A DNA stretch of 64,000 nucleotides from Myxocyprinus asiaticus (Eukaryota > Chordata > Actinopteri > Cypriniformes > Catostomidae). The position numbers and the translations under genes are program-made. Of the stretch, positions 47,901 to 60,956 are shown one piece after another. The stretch is from positions 11,977,001-12,041,000 of the forward strand of contig NC_059382.1 of assembly GCF_019703515.2 (NCBI RefSeq), in the 5' to 3' direction. Under the pieces are notes generated by a model, which was not told the DNA's origin, ran no database searches, and saw only the letters and a list, made by a program, of their open reading frames with translations. The first letter of the stretch is position 1. Every line of letters starts with the position of its first letter.

Positions 47901-50402
47901 CTCCTGATGGGGCCATGCTGGCCACAGCCTCCTATGACACCCGTGTCATAGTATGGGACCCTCATTCAGCTACTATTCTGCTTGAGCTGGGGTAAAATAC
48001 TTTTTTCCTTTTCCTCTTGTTCTCTGTCTTTCTAGATTTTTCTCAACTCTATGCTTTAATGTTCTCAAGCTCATGTTTTTGATGTCTTATCTCTCCTCCA
48101 GGCATCTCTTCCCTCCTCCCTCTCCCATATTTGCTGGAGGAGCAAATGATCGATGGGTTCGCTCCGTTGCCTTCTGTCACGATGGTCGGCACATTGCCAG
48201 CATCACTGATGACAGGTAAGACAATAACAGCCAACCTCAAGAAGGTCTTGTTCCCTGTTTTAAGATTATTCACACATAGTTGTGTATTTGCTCTTGAGAA
48301 AACAACACTGATAGTTTGTGTTGCAGGAAGCAGTTTGCATGAAGCATTAGAGGAAGGTGATTGGGGCTCGGGAGGGAGGGTTATTTTTTTGCAGGGCCTC
48401 TTTCTTGGAAAGATCACATGCCTCTCATATGACGTCCATTAATCAGTATGAGGCACCCAGTTTCTGCTCAGTTTGCCTACGCCACGCCTCCTGCCGATTC
48501 AGGGTGGAAATGTCTCTCTCTTCCTGAGAAAATGAAGCCATTTGTGCTCCACAAAATGGTGGACCTGGAAAAAAAGTTACATTCCTAACTGAGCATATGA
48601 CTTGTTTTGCTTTTTATGTAAAAATGTAATTATAAAACAATTATTTGAGCTAGTTACCTAATGCTGGCATCACACTTCCAGAGGGTTTAACAGAGATCTC
48701 GCACTTAAGTCTGAGGTATGTCACACTTTCCCACACTAAATGGTGGAGGGGTGACTCATAATGACTCACTGCAACTACCTCTCTCTGACCCTGCTGAAAG
48801 TACAGGAGTGCTACGTGAGCACAAACAATTGCAATAGAGTGATTTAGGGTGTTTTCAGCGTTTTCAGTTTTCATGTAGCTTGCTTGATTTGTGCCGAAAC
48901 GGGCTAAGTTACAATGTTGCATTTTCTTTATAGATTCGGTTGGCTTTCACAAGGTTATATTTTAAAATGGACCAAAACTGGAAAATTTACGTTATGAACA
49001 TTTTTATCTGTCATTAGTTGCTTTTGCATTATTTCTGCATTGAAAAGTACCTGTTCCCACAGTCACGGAGCTCTCTCTCTCCCTCTGTCTGTTCTGCTGC
49101 TATACAAAAGAGAGGAGCGATCGTGAAGATGGAGTAACTTTACCTTGTGAAATTGCATGATTGTTTATTTACCTAGTCAAGTCTTGTAGAATACATGTCC
49201 ATATGCAGCATTAATTAAGTAAAGAAATACTGTACATCCAATGAAAACTGACTATTGTGGCTTTTAGTGTAGGAAAAAAGCTTGGTGACGGAATTTAAAT
49301 GCAATGAAACAAATAAATATCGGAGAACAGAAGACCCCACCTCACTGACACAGTAATTTTTTCAAACAAGCCAGATGTGTTTTTTCAGTCTTTAAAGCCA
49401 TTAACTCAGCAAGGAGTCCCGACAGTCAAGTGATTAACACCTCCCGCTGACAGAAGCTAATGTGTGCACTGTCTCCCTTTGCCTGGCTGGTGATTGTTAA
49501 AGAAGCTAACACCTGAAAATCATTGTGCTAGTGAGACACTGAATTAAGTTTTAAGCCAATTTAGTCTAATTTCATATTGTCCTTTTTAGCATATGGTTCC
49601 ATGGTTTGCTTTGTATGTTTTAAAAAAAACATCTGTAAGGCTCTGGAAATCACTGGTAAATAGAACAATGATTGTTCGTTCATCAGGTTGGTGCGGTTCT
49701 GGAGCATTGATGAGAAGAGTCCTCAAGCCATCGCTCCTCTCACTAATGGCCTTTGTAGTGCCTTTTCTACTGATGGAAGTGTCTTAGCTGCTGGGTAAGA
49801 ATCTGTTTCTCCTTTTTTTTTTTTTTTTTTATTCTTCCAGTATTTATCACCCTTATTTTTCTATTCTAACTGGACAGTGTTCATGAATTAAGGTGATTTT
49901 AAATGTAAACCAAACTAACACATCTTCTTAGTAGCAAGAATAATGCAGTATGAGCAATGCAGACACCAGACTGGTTCTTCAGTCTAGTTTTATTTCAAAT
50001 TAATTTAGGTTGTCACAGTTATGCTGGTAAGGGTGTAAACCCTAATCCTAACTGCATGACGGCACTCTGACATGTCACAAACAGAGCTGTAAAAATTCAA
50101 GATGACATTGATTATTATATTGTGACTCATTGGTTTACTAAAAGAGTACAATAGGTTTCACTGCCAAGGTAAATACACTGGCCCAGTAAATTGATTAGCT
50201 CTAGTTCATTTCTTTCTTGAACCAATTTTTTTCTCACAGGTCTCGCGATGGCAGTGTGCATTTCTGGGCTTGTCCATGCAGCATTGCAAGCCTCCAGCAC
50301 CTGTGCCGCATGGCCTTGCGGAGAGTCATACCCACCCAGCAGGTTTATACACTGCCCATTCCTTTCTCCATGCAGGACTATTTGGCCTACAAGATGCTTT
50401 AG
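34847..50402 (+). CDS. wsb1: WD repeat and SOCS box-containing protein 1, spliced, nine coding exons
   Basis: Joined exons: 34847-34886, 36974-37142, 38644-38915, 43258-43389, 45134-45234, 47819-47991, 48102-48215, 49687-49794, 50240-50402. 1272 bases, 423 aa; vertebrate WSB1 is about 420 aa. WD40 blades are visible at about residues 36-62, 105-160, 167-204, 211-246, 253-288, 309-341 and 350-379, each with a D..W or similar ending (DKTLRVWD, DTRVIVWD, DRLVRFW). A C-terminal SOCS box (about 384-423: SLQHLCRMALRRVIPTQQV) would bind Elongin B/C and Cullin-5. The family works as a substrate receptor of an ECS ubiquitin ligase. All splice sites are GT-AG and every phase agrees. Upstream of the ATG no in-frame start is needed; MASFP matches the family N terminus. 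Confidence 0.95.
35497..35655. repeat. (TA)n followed by CA/TA-rich microsatellite
   Basis: TA repeat at 35497-35559, then mixed CACACA, ATATAT and ACATAC units to about 35655, right up to the start of the Tc1 element. Confidence 0.9.
35651..36840 (+). mobile_element. Internally deleted Tc1 element, + strand copy (wsb1 intron 1)
   Basis: Starts ACAGGTGGCCAAAAGTTTGG and ends CCAAACTTTTGGCCACCAGTG. The inverted ends extend inward through TACAGATTT and TAGTCAGGACATTA. The transposase is broken and lacks its catalytic centre. It is a sister of the copy at 19970-21131. Confidence 0.85.
35998..36667 (+). pseudogene. Tc1 transposase remnant with internal deletion
   Basis: Frame 1 from MASKKQLSLETHQSVIVWRN (DNA-binding region), a frameshift near 36190, then RNRCLTCPQLTASLN to KKKRLEWAKKHRHWTTDNWK, a second shift, then MDLNPIELLWDQLD to the end. 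The junction TTGGAAAAGAGTGTTATGGA (36434) joins sequence normally more than 300 bases apart, removing the two catalytic aspartates. Confidence 0.85.
36974..37142 (+). CDS. wsb1: wsb1 coding exon 2
   Basis: Acceptor TTGCGATAG, donor TT/GTGAGT. Encodes AKFIGELIPPVAPFD and the first WD blade (WTVAFAPDGSYFAWSQGH). Confidence 0.92.
38644..38915 (+). CDS. wsb1: wsb1 coding exon 3
   Basis: Acceptor CTTGTCCCAG, donor ACAG/GTGAGA. Includes IDCGDIVWGLAFGSSVPEKQ and LLATGLNNGRIKIWDVYTG. Confidence 0.93.
39655..41440 (+). mobile_element. Inner PIF/Harbinger-like element
   Basis: Left end AGTTTCCATCCGC and right end GATGGAAACATAGTT are inverted relatives. A transposase-like fragment lies at 39953-40240 and the 3' half (40430-41440) repeats 2280-3295. 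Inserted in the outer element. Confidence 0.6.
39953..40240 (+). pseudogene. PIF/Harbinger transposase-like fragment
   Basis: One frame starts MGRVLKQFIEI; a shifted frame near 40115-40210 reads RKRIVMALFKLATCTK, a stop, then GETFSLSIRTIH, resembling the helix that precedes the DDE core in PIF transposases (KRVA-ALWRLAT...). It is short, frame-broken and uncertain. Confidence 0.45.
41897..41940. repeat. (GT)n microsatellite
   Basis: Uninterrupted GT repeat, followed by a GC/CG-rich alternating purine-pyrimidine stretch to about 41960. Confidence 0.95.
43258..43389 (+). CDS. wsb1: wsb1 coding exon 4
   Basis: Acceptor TTGTCCACAG, donor GACG/GTGAGG. WD blade DIVRDLTFAPDGS through DKTLRVWDLKDDG. 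Confidence 0.93.
43465..44188. mobile_element. Harbinger-like MITE, TTA target duplication (wsb1 intron 4)
   Basis: GGGTGTGTTCACACTTG at 43465 and an inverted ACAAGTATGAACACACCC ending 44188; TTA on each side (43462-43464, 44189-44191). No transposase. Confidence 0.75.
45134..45234 (+). CDS. wsb1: wsb1 coding exon 5
   Basis: Acceptor TCTAAATAG, donor TCG/GTATGT. Encodes NMVKVLRGHQNWVYCSAFSP and on to GAGKS, phase 0. Confidence 0.93.
45915..46090 (+). other. GC-rich island in wsb1 intron 5, exon-like borders
   Basis: A GC-rich block inside an AT-rich intron. It is preceded by a pyrimidine-rich acceptor-like GCTTTCCCTGTCCCAG (ending 45914) and followed by a donor-like GTAGGT at 46091. Read in the phase left by exon 5 it gives VVAELCV and then a stop. 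No known protein similarity in any frame. Could be a cryptic or alternative exon or a repeat fragment. Confidence 0.3.
47287..47460 (+). other. wsb1: Possible alternative last exon of wsb1 in intron 5
   Basis: A strong acceptor (TTCTCTTCTCTTGCAG) ends at 47286. In exon 5 phase the sequence reads YLCLFVGLRRRGASLL then TAA, and AATAAA follows near 47457. Would produce a truncated WSB1 lacking the later WD blades and the SOCS box. Purely from sequence; no transcript evidence. Confidence 0.3.
47819..47991 (+). CDS. wsb1: wsb1 coding exon 6
   Basis: Acceptor TTGCATTGCAG, donor GG/GTAAAA. Encodes VFLWDMDKYILIRKLEGHH and DTRVIVWDPHS. Confidence 0.93.
48102..48215 (+). CDS. wsb1: wsb1 coding exon 7
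   Basis: Acceptor CTCTCCTCCAG, donor ACAG/GTAAGA. Encodes HLFPPPSPIFAGGANDRWVR and HIASITDDR. Confidence 0.93.
48216..49686. other. wsb1 intron 7, nothing recognised
   Basis: No supported gene or repeat element in this intron. Confidence 0.5.
49687..49794 (+). CDS. wsb1: wsb1 coding exon 8
   Basis: Acceptor GTTCATCAG, donor TGG/GTAAGA. Encodes LVRFWSIDEKSPQAIAPLTN and the following blade. Confidence 0.93.
50240..50402 (+). CDS. wsb1: wsb1 last coding exon, SOCS box and stop
   Basis: Acceptor TTTCTCACAG. Encodes the last WD strand (DGSVHFWACP) and the SOCS box; the stop TAG is at 50400-50402 after AYKML. Confidence 0.93.
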
Positions 50403-52425
50403 CTTAGAACACATACAACGGCACTCTGTTAAAGCAACGAACATTTTTTTTTTTTTTCTGGAAAAAGGGGGTGGGAGACAAAATATTCTTTAAAAAAAAA
50501 AAAGAAAAAAAAAAGCTTAATTGTTCATGCAGACCTCATGATGAAATATTCAATGTGAGGTCAGCATTTGTCGTTATTTATTTTTACTTTTTATAAGTTT
50601 ACTTTTTTCAGCTGCGAATCTCATTGCTTTTTATTTGTTGAGCTTTTTGCTGTCTTAGCCCATATCAGGTAGTGGCCTTTAGATAGACTTAATGTAACAG
50701 TGGACCACTTTTGCCTTTTTTTTTTTTTTTTTTTTTTTTTCTGACAATTTATACAGCACCTTAATGGGCAGGTAAATGATGGATAATGCTGGGTTACAGT
50801 GGTGCTTTCTCTTGCTCAGTTTAGGGTGGTTCTCTTCCTGCACTGAGTTTAAGAGTCATAATGGGGGATAGTTCTCAGTGTCTCCTAAAACCTTTTCAGT
50901 GTTTTCTTTTACTTTGCTGACTGTGAGAGGGATTGAAGGGAAGTGACAATTATGTGAAAGTGTGTCTGTCTGTGTGTGAGAGGGAAAGGTTTCTGTGATG
51001 GGACTGAATTTGGTAGTTCAGGGACAAGGGCAGTGCCTCCTCTTTACGTGCCTCTCTAGAAAATAAACTCCCAGTGCTCTAAGCACATCCTGCAAACGCT
51101 AATGCTGCCTCAGTAATGGACTTCATCTCCACAAACCTGAAAAACTACAGTAACACATGGGCTCATTTGTCTAATGCAAAAACAATTTTTTTTTACTTGT
51201 ACAGAGATTTGTAAAGGCACAGTTTTTGTTCATTGTGTGTTTTTATATAATGCATATGTAGCTCTCTTTTCATCATTGCATATTGCTTCTATTGAAAGTC
51301 TGCTCTCTGTACATAATCTCTTGTGCGATGATGATAATCTGTAGGGGAATGACACAAAGGATTGCTTTAAGCTGAGACTGGTGTGTTAGAGGGGAAAAAA
51401 TGCCAGCCAGTTTTAGGACCAATGATGAGATTGCCTACACTGCTGCCACATTTCCTGTTCAAAAACGGTTACCACCCACTTCCACTTAATGTATTTGCTT
51501 TCAAGTATATGACACTAAGTAACTGTGGAGGGCCAGGCCCCACACATCACTTTGTCCTGCCCATTACCTCTTAACTCTAAAACTCATGTTCAAACTTCAG
51601 TCTATTAGTCCTTTGGCATTCTACAAGACAACAAAACAGTTTTAACAGAGACAAAGTGTGATTTATGGAGATGGTTGATGTCGTATCTACCTCTTATATT
51701 GAGGAAATTGGTAATATTGGGGCCAGAGATCATGGGATGTCCTGTTTGTTTGGTTGTTTGGTTGTTGATTGTATATGCATGTGGACCTGTCTGGCAAAAC
51801 CCTGGTAGTGACATGGGGAGTTCAGACTGTTTAAAATAATTGGTTATATTTAGGAATATGGGATTTAGAATGTGGCATATTCATCTGGTCATGCAGTCAA
51901 AAATAGTCTTGGCAATAAAATGTGTTAACCACAAAGCTGATGCCAAAGATCCCCATGGGTTCTTATCGTTGTGAGTGGCACTCGGTCAATTTCTCTTCCC
52001 CCCTCCATTTATGGCTGAAACTTGAAAGTCCTGTATGTTTATGTATTTATGTTGTTCTGCTTGGGTGTATGAAGAATGCTGATATAACAGATTGGGTTTT
52101 GGTTCAAGACCGCTTCCTTTTTAGTAGATGTAGAAGGGATACATATATGCACTAAAGCGTTGCAGGCAAAATGTTACTATTGCAGTTCTTTAGGGTATGG
52201 TGGTAGTAGTTATTAATTATTCATTAATTTTATAGAGAAAATGTTAATTTGTCCAACTGATTCAGATAGAATGTCTAAACTATGCTTTGCTCACCAAAAG
52301 CAACTGAACCGTTCACAAAAAAAGTTGTTTCACAAGAATGTACGTTTTCCTCCAGTAAGTAGGGTTTTTGCTTGTTTGTTTTATGATTGTTGTTGTTGAA
52401 ATAAAGGAGTTTCTGAAACATTTCC
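50403..52425 (+). other. wsb1: wsb1 3' UTR (inferred)
   Basis: No coding potential. A late AATAAA at 52400-52405 followed by a GT/T-rich stretch is a plausible main poly(A) site; another AATAAA lies near 51915. Contains poly-A/T tracts near 50445-50515 and 50720. Confidence 0.55.
52400..52405 (+). terminator. wsb1: wsb1 candidate poly(A) signal
   Basis: AATAAA hexamer about 2 kb after the stop codon, just ahead of the Tc1 relic. Confidence 0.5.
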
Positions 52426-52475
52426 GTGTCTTTAAGTCATTCCTTAAGGAAAATACAGTGGAACATTGAGAGATA

Positions 52476-54076
<1,601 letters not shown>

Positions 54077-54548
54077 TCGTTAACAAGTACGGTTGTCCAA
54101 GATGATAAAATGTAATCTTTGTTTCCATGCTGGTTTTATCAATGTATGAAAAACTTATTTAAAAAAAATAAACATTTTTTGTACAAATTACTGAACAAAA
54201 TTTGCCTTTATAAAAATGTCATTATCCTAATTTTTTTTTTTTTTAATCACAGTCATGGGTTGTCTCATATTTGTTTTTTGTTTGTTTTTTTTTTGGGGGG
54301 GGTTTCACATGACAAAATCGCAACTTGCATGTTATTTACACCACCTGACTTTGATTTGGTGGGCAAAGGTTTTTCAAATAATATAAAAAAAAATGAAAAA
54401 TCTTTTTTTTTTTCAAATGTAAGGAGCGGTTTATTATAATAGATTCCTAAAAGAAGGGTAAAACATCTACTCTAATTGGTCAAATAAACAATTTCTCACA
54501 AAAGGAAATCTGACATTAATCCAAAAATATTTACATGAAAATTTTCAA
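54077..54548. other. Non-genic AT-rich stretch
   Basis: Poly-A and poly-T runs; no gene or element ends recognised. Confidence 0.45.
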
Positions 54549-54552
54549 TTAA

Positions 54553-54850
54553 AGGACTATTCCAGGTTCAGTACATGGTGAGCTCAATCAACAGCATTTG
54601 TGGCATAATGTTGATTACCAAAAAAAAAAAAATTTATTTCAAATCATCCCTCCTTTTCTTAAAAAAAAATTAAAAATGGAGGTTACAGTGAGGCACTTAT
54701 AATGGAAGAGAATGGGGCCAATTTTTGGAGGGTGTAAAGACAGACATGTGAAGCTTATAATTTTATAAAAGCACTTTGGCACTCGTATTATTTGAGCTGT
54801 TAAGTTGTTCACATGATAATTACTTGGGATGAGCTGTATGTTAAACAACC
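54553..54850. mobile_element. Partial copy of the second palindromic TTAA family
   Basis: Begins AGGACTATTCCAGGTTCAG after TTAA (54549-54552), then CAACAGCATTTGTGGCATAA and GGTTACAGTGAGGCACTTAT, matching the arms of 26076-26660. The right end is not found, so it is truncated. Confidence 0.6.
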
Positions 54851-55059
54851 CCATCAATGCTAAAAATAAAAAGGCATCAAGCTTTACCAGATTCATTGAT
54901 ATTCCATCGCTTTTGGAAGATGGCACGCTACACACATGATGAAGCTCTTAGATGATCCTGGACCGTAAGGAAGAATTGACATTTTCCTCAAAAGAAGAGT
55001 GTGACTGATGATGAACGGTTGCAATTTAAATAGCGACTTGATCCAGCAGAGGATATAAT

Positions 55060-58000
55060 TTCTTTTTTTTCTTCTTCTTTTTTTTTTTTATATTAACATT
55101 TTTTTATTGATTCCTATATTAACACATAAAAGCAAGAATATAAACAAACAGAATCAATACTTAACCCCCTCTATTAATACCCCCCCCAATGCCCAACCCC
55201 CAACCCTACCAATAAGAACATCCCAGTGGTCTCACATAATTATAGACACAAAAAAACAAATATTAATAAATATAATTATTTATAAAATATAATAAATCAC
55301 ACACATAACCTCTACATCTCTCTCTCCACTGTCCCTCCCCGAAAGCCCTCCAAAAATGCCAAATATTTGCCCCACTTTCCCATAAACAAGTCCAAATTAC
55401 CCAATCCTCAGCATTTGAAGAACCCCCTTCTTCAAATGCTGCCACCCTCCCCATCTCTGTACCCCACTCAGGAAATGATGGCGCTCCGTCGGACTTTCAA
55501 CCCCTTAAAATGACTTGTCTGCCAATCATAACACTTGTTAAAACCCATTTTTTATAAATTTGTCCCCCAAATTTATGACCGCTCCGTCGCCTGGGGCAAA
55601 GCAAAACTTGAGTGCCCAAAACATCAAATAAATAGCTCTGCACCTTCATCCAAAAATCTTGATTCTTAACACACTCTCAAAAGGCATGAGTTGTGTCTCC
55701 AACTTCTGATTGACAACTCCAGCAGTTGGGTGTGTCTTTATGACCAAGCCTATATAATCTAAAGGGAGTCCAGTAAAATCTATGTAAAATCTTAAATTGC
55801 ACAAGGCAAACCCTTGCATCTCTTGATGCAGACTTGACATTTTTTAGAATCCTAGAACACACTTCTTCCTCCAATACCAAATTCAAATCTTTTTCCCATA
55901 ATCTCCTGATAGAAGCTAAAGCTCCATCCCCCAGACTCCGAACCAGCAGGGAGTAATACACTGATGTCTCATGACCTTTTCCAAAAGCAGTAATCACCTC
56001 CCCCAAAGCATCTGCTGCTTTAGGGGGATGTGTGCTACTCCCAAAAATAGTACAGAGCATGTGGCGCAGCTGTAAATACCTATAAAACTGAGATCTGGGA
56101 ATCCCAAAATGATGACCCAGATTCTCAAAAGATCTCAACACTCCACTCTCATACAGGTCACCGAGTGTAACAACCCCTCTCACAATCCACTCTGACCAGC
56201 AGAAAGGGGACTTATTGATACATAATTCTGGGTTCAGCCATATGCTTGAGGCAACATTTAAATAAATGTCAGAATTAAATACTCTGGCCACTCTTGTCCA
56301 AATCATGTGCAAATGTAAAATAACGGGGTGTGACTTAACTTCTCCGGTTAGTTTAATATAAAAACTTTGCAATGGTGAAACAGGGGCAAAGACTTCCTGT
56401 TCAATAGAAAACCAGGGAGGGGCTCTCTCAGGTGGAAGCGACCATTGAGCCAAATGCCTGAGACCGAACGCGTAATAATAAAACAAAATCTTGGGTAAGC
56501 CTAACCCACCTTTGTCAATCAGCCTATGTATTTTGTTGGAATGTAGTCTGGGACGTTTACCATTCCAAATGAAGCCAATTCTATCAAATTGCTTAAAATA
56601 AGAGAGGGGGACATCTATAGAGAGTGACTGTAGCAGGTAGTTGAATTTTGTAATACAGTTAATTTTAATAACATTAATCTTCTCATTTATCGATAAATGT
56701 AATGCATCGTTTGAAAACATTTTAATTAAAGGGTCAAAATTAACTCTAACTAAATCAGACAAATTTGCTGGGAATAAAATACCCAAATACTTAATGCCCT
56801 GTTTGGGCCACTGAAAGGTGCCCAGTTGAAAGGCCGTTACTGGACAGTATGCAGTCAGAGATAAAGCTTCGGATTTAGACCAGTTGACTTTGTATCCAGA
56901 GAACTTGGAAAAGGAATTAATAATTCTGTGGAGGCAAGGCATAGATCTAGTGGGGTCGGAGACAAATAATAAAATATCATCCGCGTAAAGCAGAAGCTTA
57001 TGTGCCACACCTCCCGCCACCACCCCTGGAAAATCATCCTCCTTTCTTATCGTGAATGCTAATGGTTCCAGGGCAAGACAGAACAATAATGGGGAAAGAG
57101 GGCAACCCTGCCGGGTGCCCCTATCCAGAGTAAAATAATCTGAAATTAATCCATTTTTTTGTACCGCTGCTACAGGGTGTCTATAAAGTAACTTAATCCA
57201 ACCAATGAATGTACTCCCGAACCCATACATTTCTAAAATCTTAAAAAGATAATCCCATTCTACCATATCAAACGCCTTTTCGGCGTCAGATGAAATGGCA
57301 GCGACCGGAGACTGATCATTCACTACTGACCATATGATATTAATGAAACGCCTGATGTTATCAGAAGAGCTGCTGCCCCGAATAAACCCCACCTGATCTG
57401 TATGTATAAGAGATGTCGTAACCTTACTTAAACCATTAGCCAAAATGTTGGAAATTTTTTTTTACATCTAGCTGGATCAGGGAAATTGGATGGTAACTTT
57501 TACACACACTTGGATCTTTGTCCTTTTTAAGAATCAGACTGATCCAGGCTTGTGTCATAGTTGGAGGAAGCTTTCCATTCTTTAATGATTCTGTATAAAC
57601 TTCTAACAAAAGTGGAGCCAGTTCTGTAGCATAAGATCTAAAAAATTCAGCAGCAAAACCATCTGGCCCCGGAGCTTTGCCTGTAGGTAAGGCCTTAATT
57701 ACCTCGTAAAGTTTCTCCAAGGTTATCTCAGAATCAAGACAATTTCTTTGCTCAGTCATCAGTTTAGGAAGTTCTAATGGTTCCACAAAGTTTCTAATAT
57801 CTTCATCAGTAGACGAAGACATAGAACTATAAAGGTCAAGATAGAACTCTTTAAAAGCATATCATTGGCCGAGGTAAAAATTTCACCACCAGCAGATTTC
57901 ACTGAGGGAATGGTAGAAAAAGACTCTCTTTCCCCTTTCTTGAAGAAACACAATATCATATTTCTTACGTTTAAAAAAAATAATAACCTTCCTTCTTTTT

Positions 58001-58330
58001 ATAGGGTGCCCCAACCCATTCACATTCCATGTGGAGAGAGACAACTTATTCATATTAACATTTGACATATTGATATAATAAAAAAAATTAATTGTGTGTC
58101 AAAAACAAGATTACACAGACCACATTCCCCATTAATGCAACAATCAAACCCTGAACTTCCCCCCGAACAAAACATACAGAAAAAAGAAAAACGTGCGCAT
58201 TAACCCCGCGCATGACAGCGCCAACTGGCGTCAATCCCTTAAAACTCAAAGAGTGTACGCCTACGAGAGCCCCCGCGACAACTTTGCCATCGGATTGCTC
58301 AAGTCCGGTGCTTCTATACAAATTTTTAAA
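55060..58330 (-). mobile_element. L1-type LINE, - strand, with internal deletion
   Basis: On the - strand: an upstream region (58330-58070), the first residues of the ORF2 endonuclease (MNKLSLSTWNVNGLGHP, about 58060-58000), a deletion that removes nearly all the endonuclease, then reverse transcriptase (57822-55677), a C-terminal cysteine motif, a 3' UTR with AATAAA, and an A-rich tail at about 55095-55060. Fish L1 clade. Frameshift and stops make it inactive. Confidence 0.85.
55677..57822 (-). pseudogene. L1 ORF2 reverse transcriptase, frame-broken
   Basis: 57822-57460 carries the N-terminal RT motifs (LPTGKAPGPDGFAAEFF; ISLILKKDKDP). A frameshift in the T-run near 57460 leads to a 588-codon open stretch (57443-55677) with the DAEKAFDMVEWDYLF palm motif, GTRQGCPLSPLLF and the catalytic LLLYADDILLF box. 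Near 56710 about a dozen residues are missing (NDALHLSINEK). The C terminus holds a CWSCQSEVGDTTHAF zinc-like motif where the next Trp codon has become TGA. Homology continues past that stop towards 55440. Confidence 0.88.
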
Positions 58331-60570
58331 GAAATGATAAAAGATTATTTCAAACTAATGCCTACTTCTGTCTCTTTTTTTAATTTTTTTTATTATTCTT
58401 TTTTAAATTAAAATTTAAGCTTTTAATGATACTTTATTTTTTTATTAATTACTGTCTCCGGAAGGTTACACCACTCAGACATTTTTTACTTTTAAGAGCC
58501 AGAGAAAAATGATTTTAATGACTTTGAAAACATGTTAATCATAGTAGAGGTGTATTCAGGTAATCATTTTTTGTGAATTGCATTTTTTGCATTTGTTGGT
58601 TCTATTTCTACAGCACCCCACTCACTGAGTAGCCCCACTCGCAGTGAAATCATTGAAATATGTTTTGATTGCCGTTGATTGTTGCAAAACTGCATTTTTC
58701 GCTTTCAGTGTTAACAATCAAATTACTTGTTTTATTGTGCCTGGTTAGCACACAGTGTTTGGCTAATGATTTATTGGCCCAATCAATTATAAATCTTTGA
58801 CTAAAGCAGCAAGGACTTGGTAGCTCCCTTTGTTCAGTGGGACATTGACCCAGTCTGTGAGTGTACAAACAAGGATCACTGTGAGACTTCACAGCTGTGT
58901 TTATCTTCACAGACTTCCCCATAACAACTTGCTCCTCACAGTGGAAAGCATTCTACTTGCACAACCTTCAGCCCAAGGAACTTAAGATTGCTGGAATTAG
59001 ATCAATTAGATGTAACAGTCACCTTCTGTAACATATTTGGTCAAAACAGGTGTTTTGGAAATACTTTGTATAAAACTGCCTTCTGTTGCAGCTATATTCC
59101 AGAAAGTGTGGAAATTTACTGAAAAGCTTGAGACCAAAAGGCATGAAAGGTCATTATCAGGTTGATTATTGACTAACACTGGTAATGCTATCAGGTTAAA
59201 TATTAAGACTTACTGCACTACCAATAAAACTTAAACTTCACAGAGACAAAATTATTACAGAAGGTAGTATAAACCAGTGCATGTCTCACATTCAAGTCAG
59301 TAAGTTCTAGGCTATTAAGCCAGATAGATCTGGAAATTTCCATGTGTTTGTCAGCTTGTGTTGCATATGTCGCAACCTCTTTAGAGTGCCTCAACTTCTG
59401 AATGTTTCTGTAACTTAGTATGTGAAGACAAAGACCAGTAAAGTGAGATATGTTGTGGTTATTTCACAGTGGCGGACATCCTTCAGATTCTTTGCAATTG
59501 GGTCAATTTTTCCCTCTAGATAATTTTTTATATTTGTGAGCAACCAGTTCAGGGCCAAACTGACTCATGGAAAAGTGTTATCAGCTGAATGCATTAAGCC
59601 AGCACATAACTGCCATGTGGCATGACCCAGTTGTTGTTCAAGATATAAAAATCACATGCAGACAAATTCTATTTAGTTTTGATGGATATTCTATGCATGC
59701 AATTCAAAACAATACAGTCCGAAAGCAGAGTGTGGACGGATACAAACATGTCTACGTCCTGTACTCAAAGGAGAGGTTAGCTGTCTTGGCCTGGTCTGCT
59801 ATTACCAATCCAAAAGTGTAAAGTGAGCAGATGTATTTGGGGTATATACTACCTCTGCCAAAACATTGTGTAACAGGTTTGTAGAGTTACAAATCATTTA
59901 GACAGACTGTGGGTCATCAAGCCAAGACACTAGATCCACAGATATCACAACATTATGTTGCATAACAAAAATGTGTGCTACTTTTTCCAGATACAAACTC
60001 GTATTGATCAGTTGATTTTGTGGCTTTCTGTCACAGAAACATTTTAGAATATCAAGTGATAGCGAACACCTTGAAATAAAAGTAGCTCTATTTATTTTAC
60101 CTCTGTCTAATTTTTCCTTGTATAGGAGACAACACATGTAAAAAATCGGCTTATCTTACCCCATTCCCCCATGCCTGTGTCTACGTTCCCTGACGAGAAT
60201 TACAATATAAAATATATGAGAAACCCTATAAAATATCATGTTTTAGTCCCTTGTTTTTAGTTATATTTTATATTCCTAGTAGTAATTATTTTAATACATG
60301 TTCATTGACTATAAGGGCACTCAGTTAAAGTTCCAAGAGGTCCGGTCTCTACATTTCCTTCCCAGCAAAGGTCCAGATAATAGTACAATATATATTTTTG
60401 AATAGTTTTTATAACTTGCCACATTGGCAGCAATAGTACTTTAAAAAAAACAAATAAATTCTAAACAAACAAAATAGACTCTTCAAAACTGGGCAGGGAT
60501 GAGGACATTGGGGGCCCAGAGACAGCCAAAGTAGTGGGGTCTGAGGGATCTTCTACCAAAAGATTAAAAT
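58331..60570. other. Non-genic stretch, nothing recognised
   Basis: Short ORFs (for example 59567-59821) have no recognisable relatives. No clear repeat boundaries. It ends at the LTR start. Confidence 0.45.
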
Positions 60571-60915
60571 TGTGGTGGTGGGGGTGTAGTTGAGCGCTGG
60601 TTTTGAATGGAGAGTGAGATCAGGGGATGAGAACGGTAAGGATCATCACTTGGCAATGATTGTCTCTAATAGCTGTTTGTCATTGCAGTGAGAGTGGAGA
60701 TGGGCTTTAAGAGTGAGCCAGATGCCAGTGAGATGGAGAGAGTTACGAGACACAAGCCGAAAGAGACTGTTAATCCGTGTCCGCTGAAAATTGTGTTTTG
60801 AAGTGTGTCCGCTGAAAAGCGTGAATTTTGAAAATGTGCAAAAATAAACAGACCATTTGAGTTGGATTCGCCATCTCCCACTTCCTCCTTCTCCCTAACT
60901 GTGAACATTGTTACA
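60571..60915 (+). repeat. 5' LTR of the Gmr1-like element
   Basis: Starts TGTGGTGGTGGGGGTG and ends TTACA. Shares its layout with the LTR at 10711-11036 (G-rich start, later TTCCTCCTT near the end). AATAAA near 60844 is a probable poly(A) signal within the LTR. Confidence 0.8.
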
Positions 60916-60916
60916 C

Positions 60917-60934
60917 TGGTGCTGAAACCTGGGA
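60917..60934 (+). promoter_or_regulatory. Primer binding site, tRNA-Phe type
   Basis: TGGTGCTGAAACCTGGGA starts two bases after the LTR. It is the complement of the 3' end of vertebrate tRNA-Phe except for two C-to-T changes, so reverse transcription was probably primed by tRNA-Phe. Confidence 0.65.
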
Positions 60935-60956
60935 TTAATGGGGGAAGAACGCCGCC

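Noticed and set aside
59567..59821. 84-codon ORF in the 58.3-60.5 kb gap
   Set aside because: No similarity, no repeat of the pattern elsewhere, and no supporting signals.
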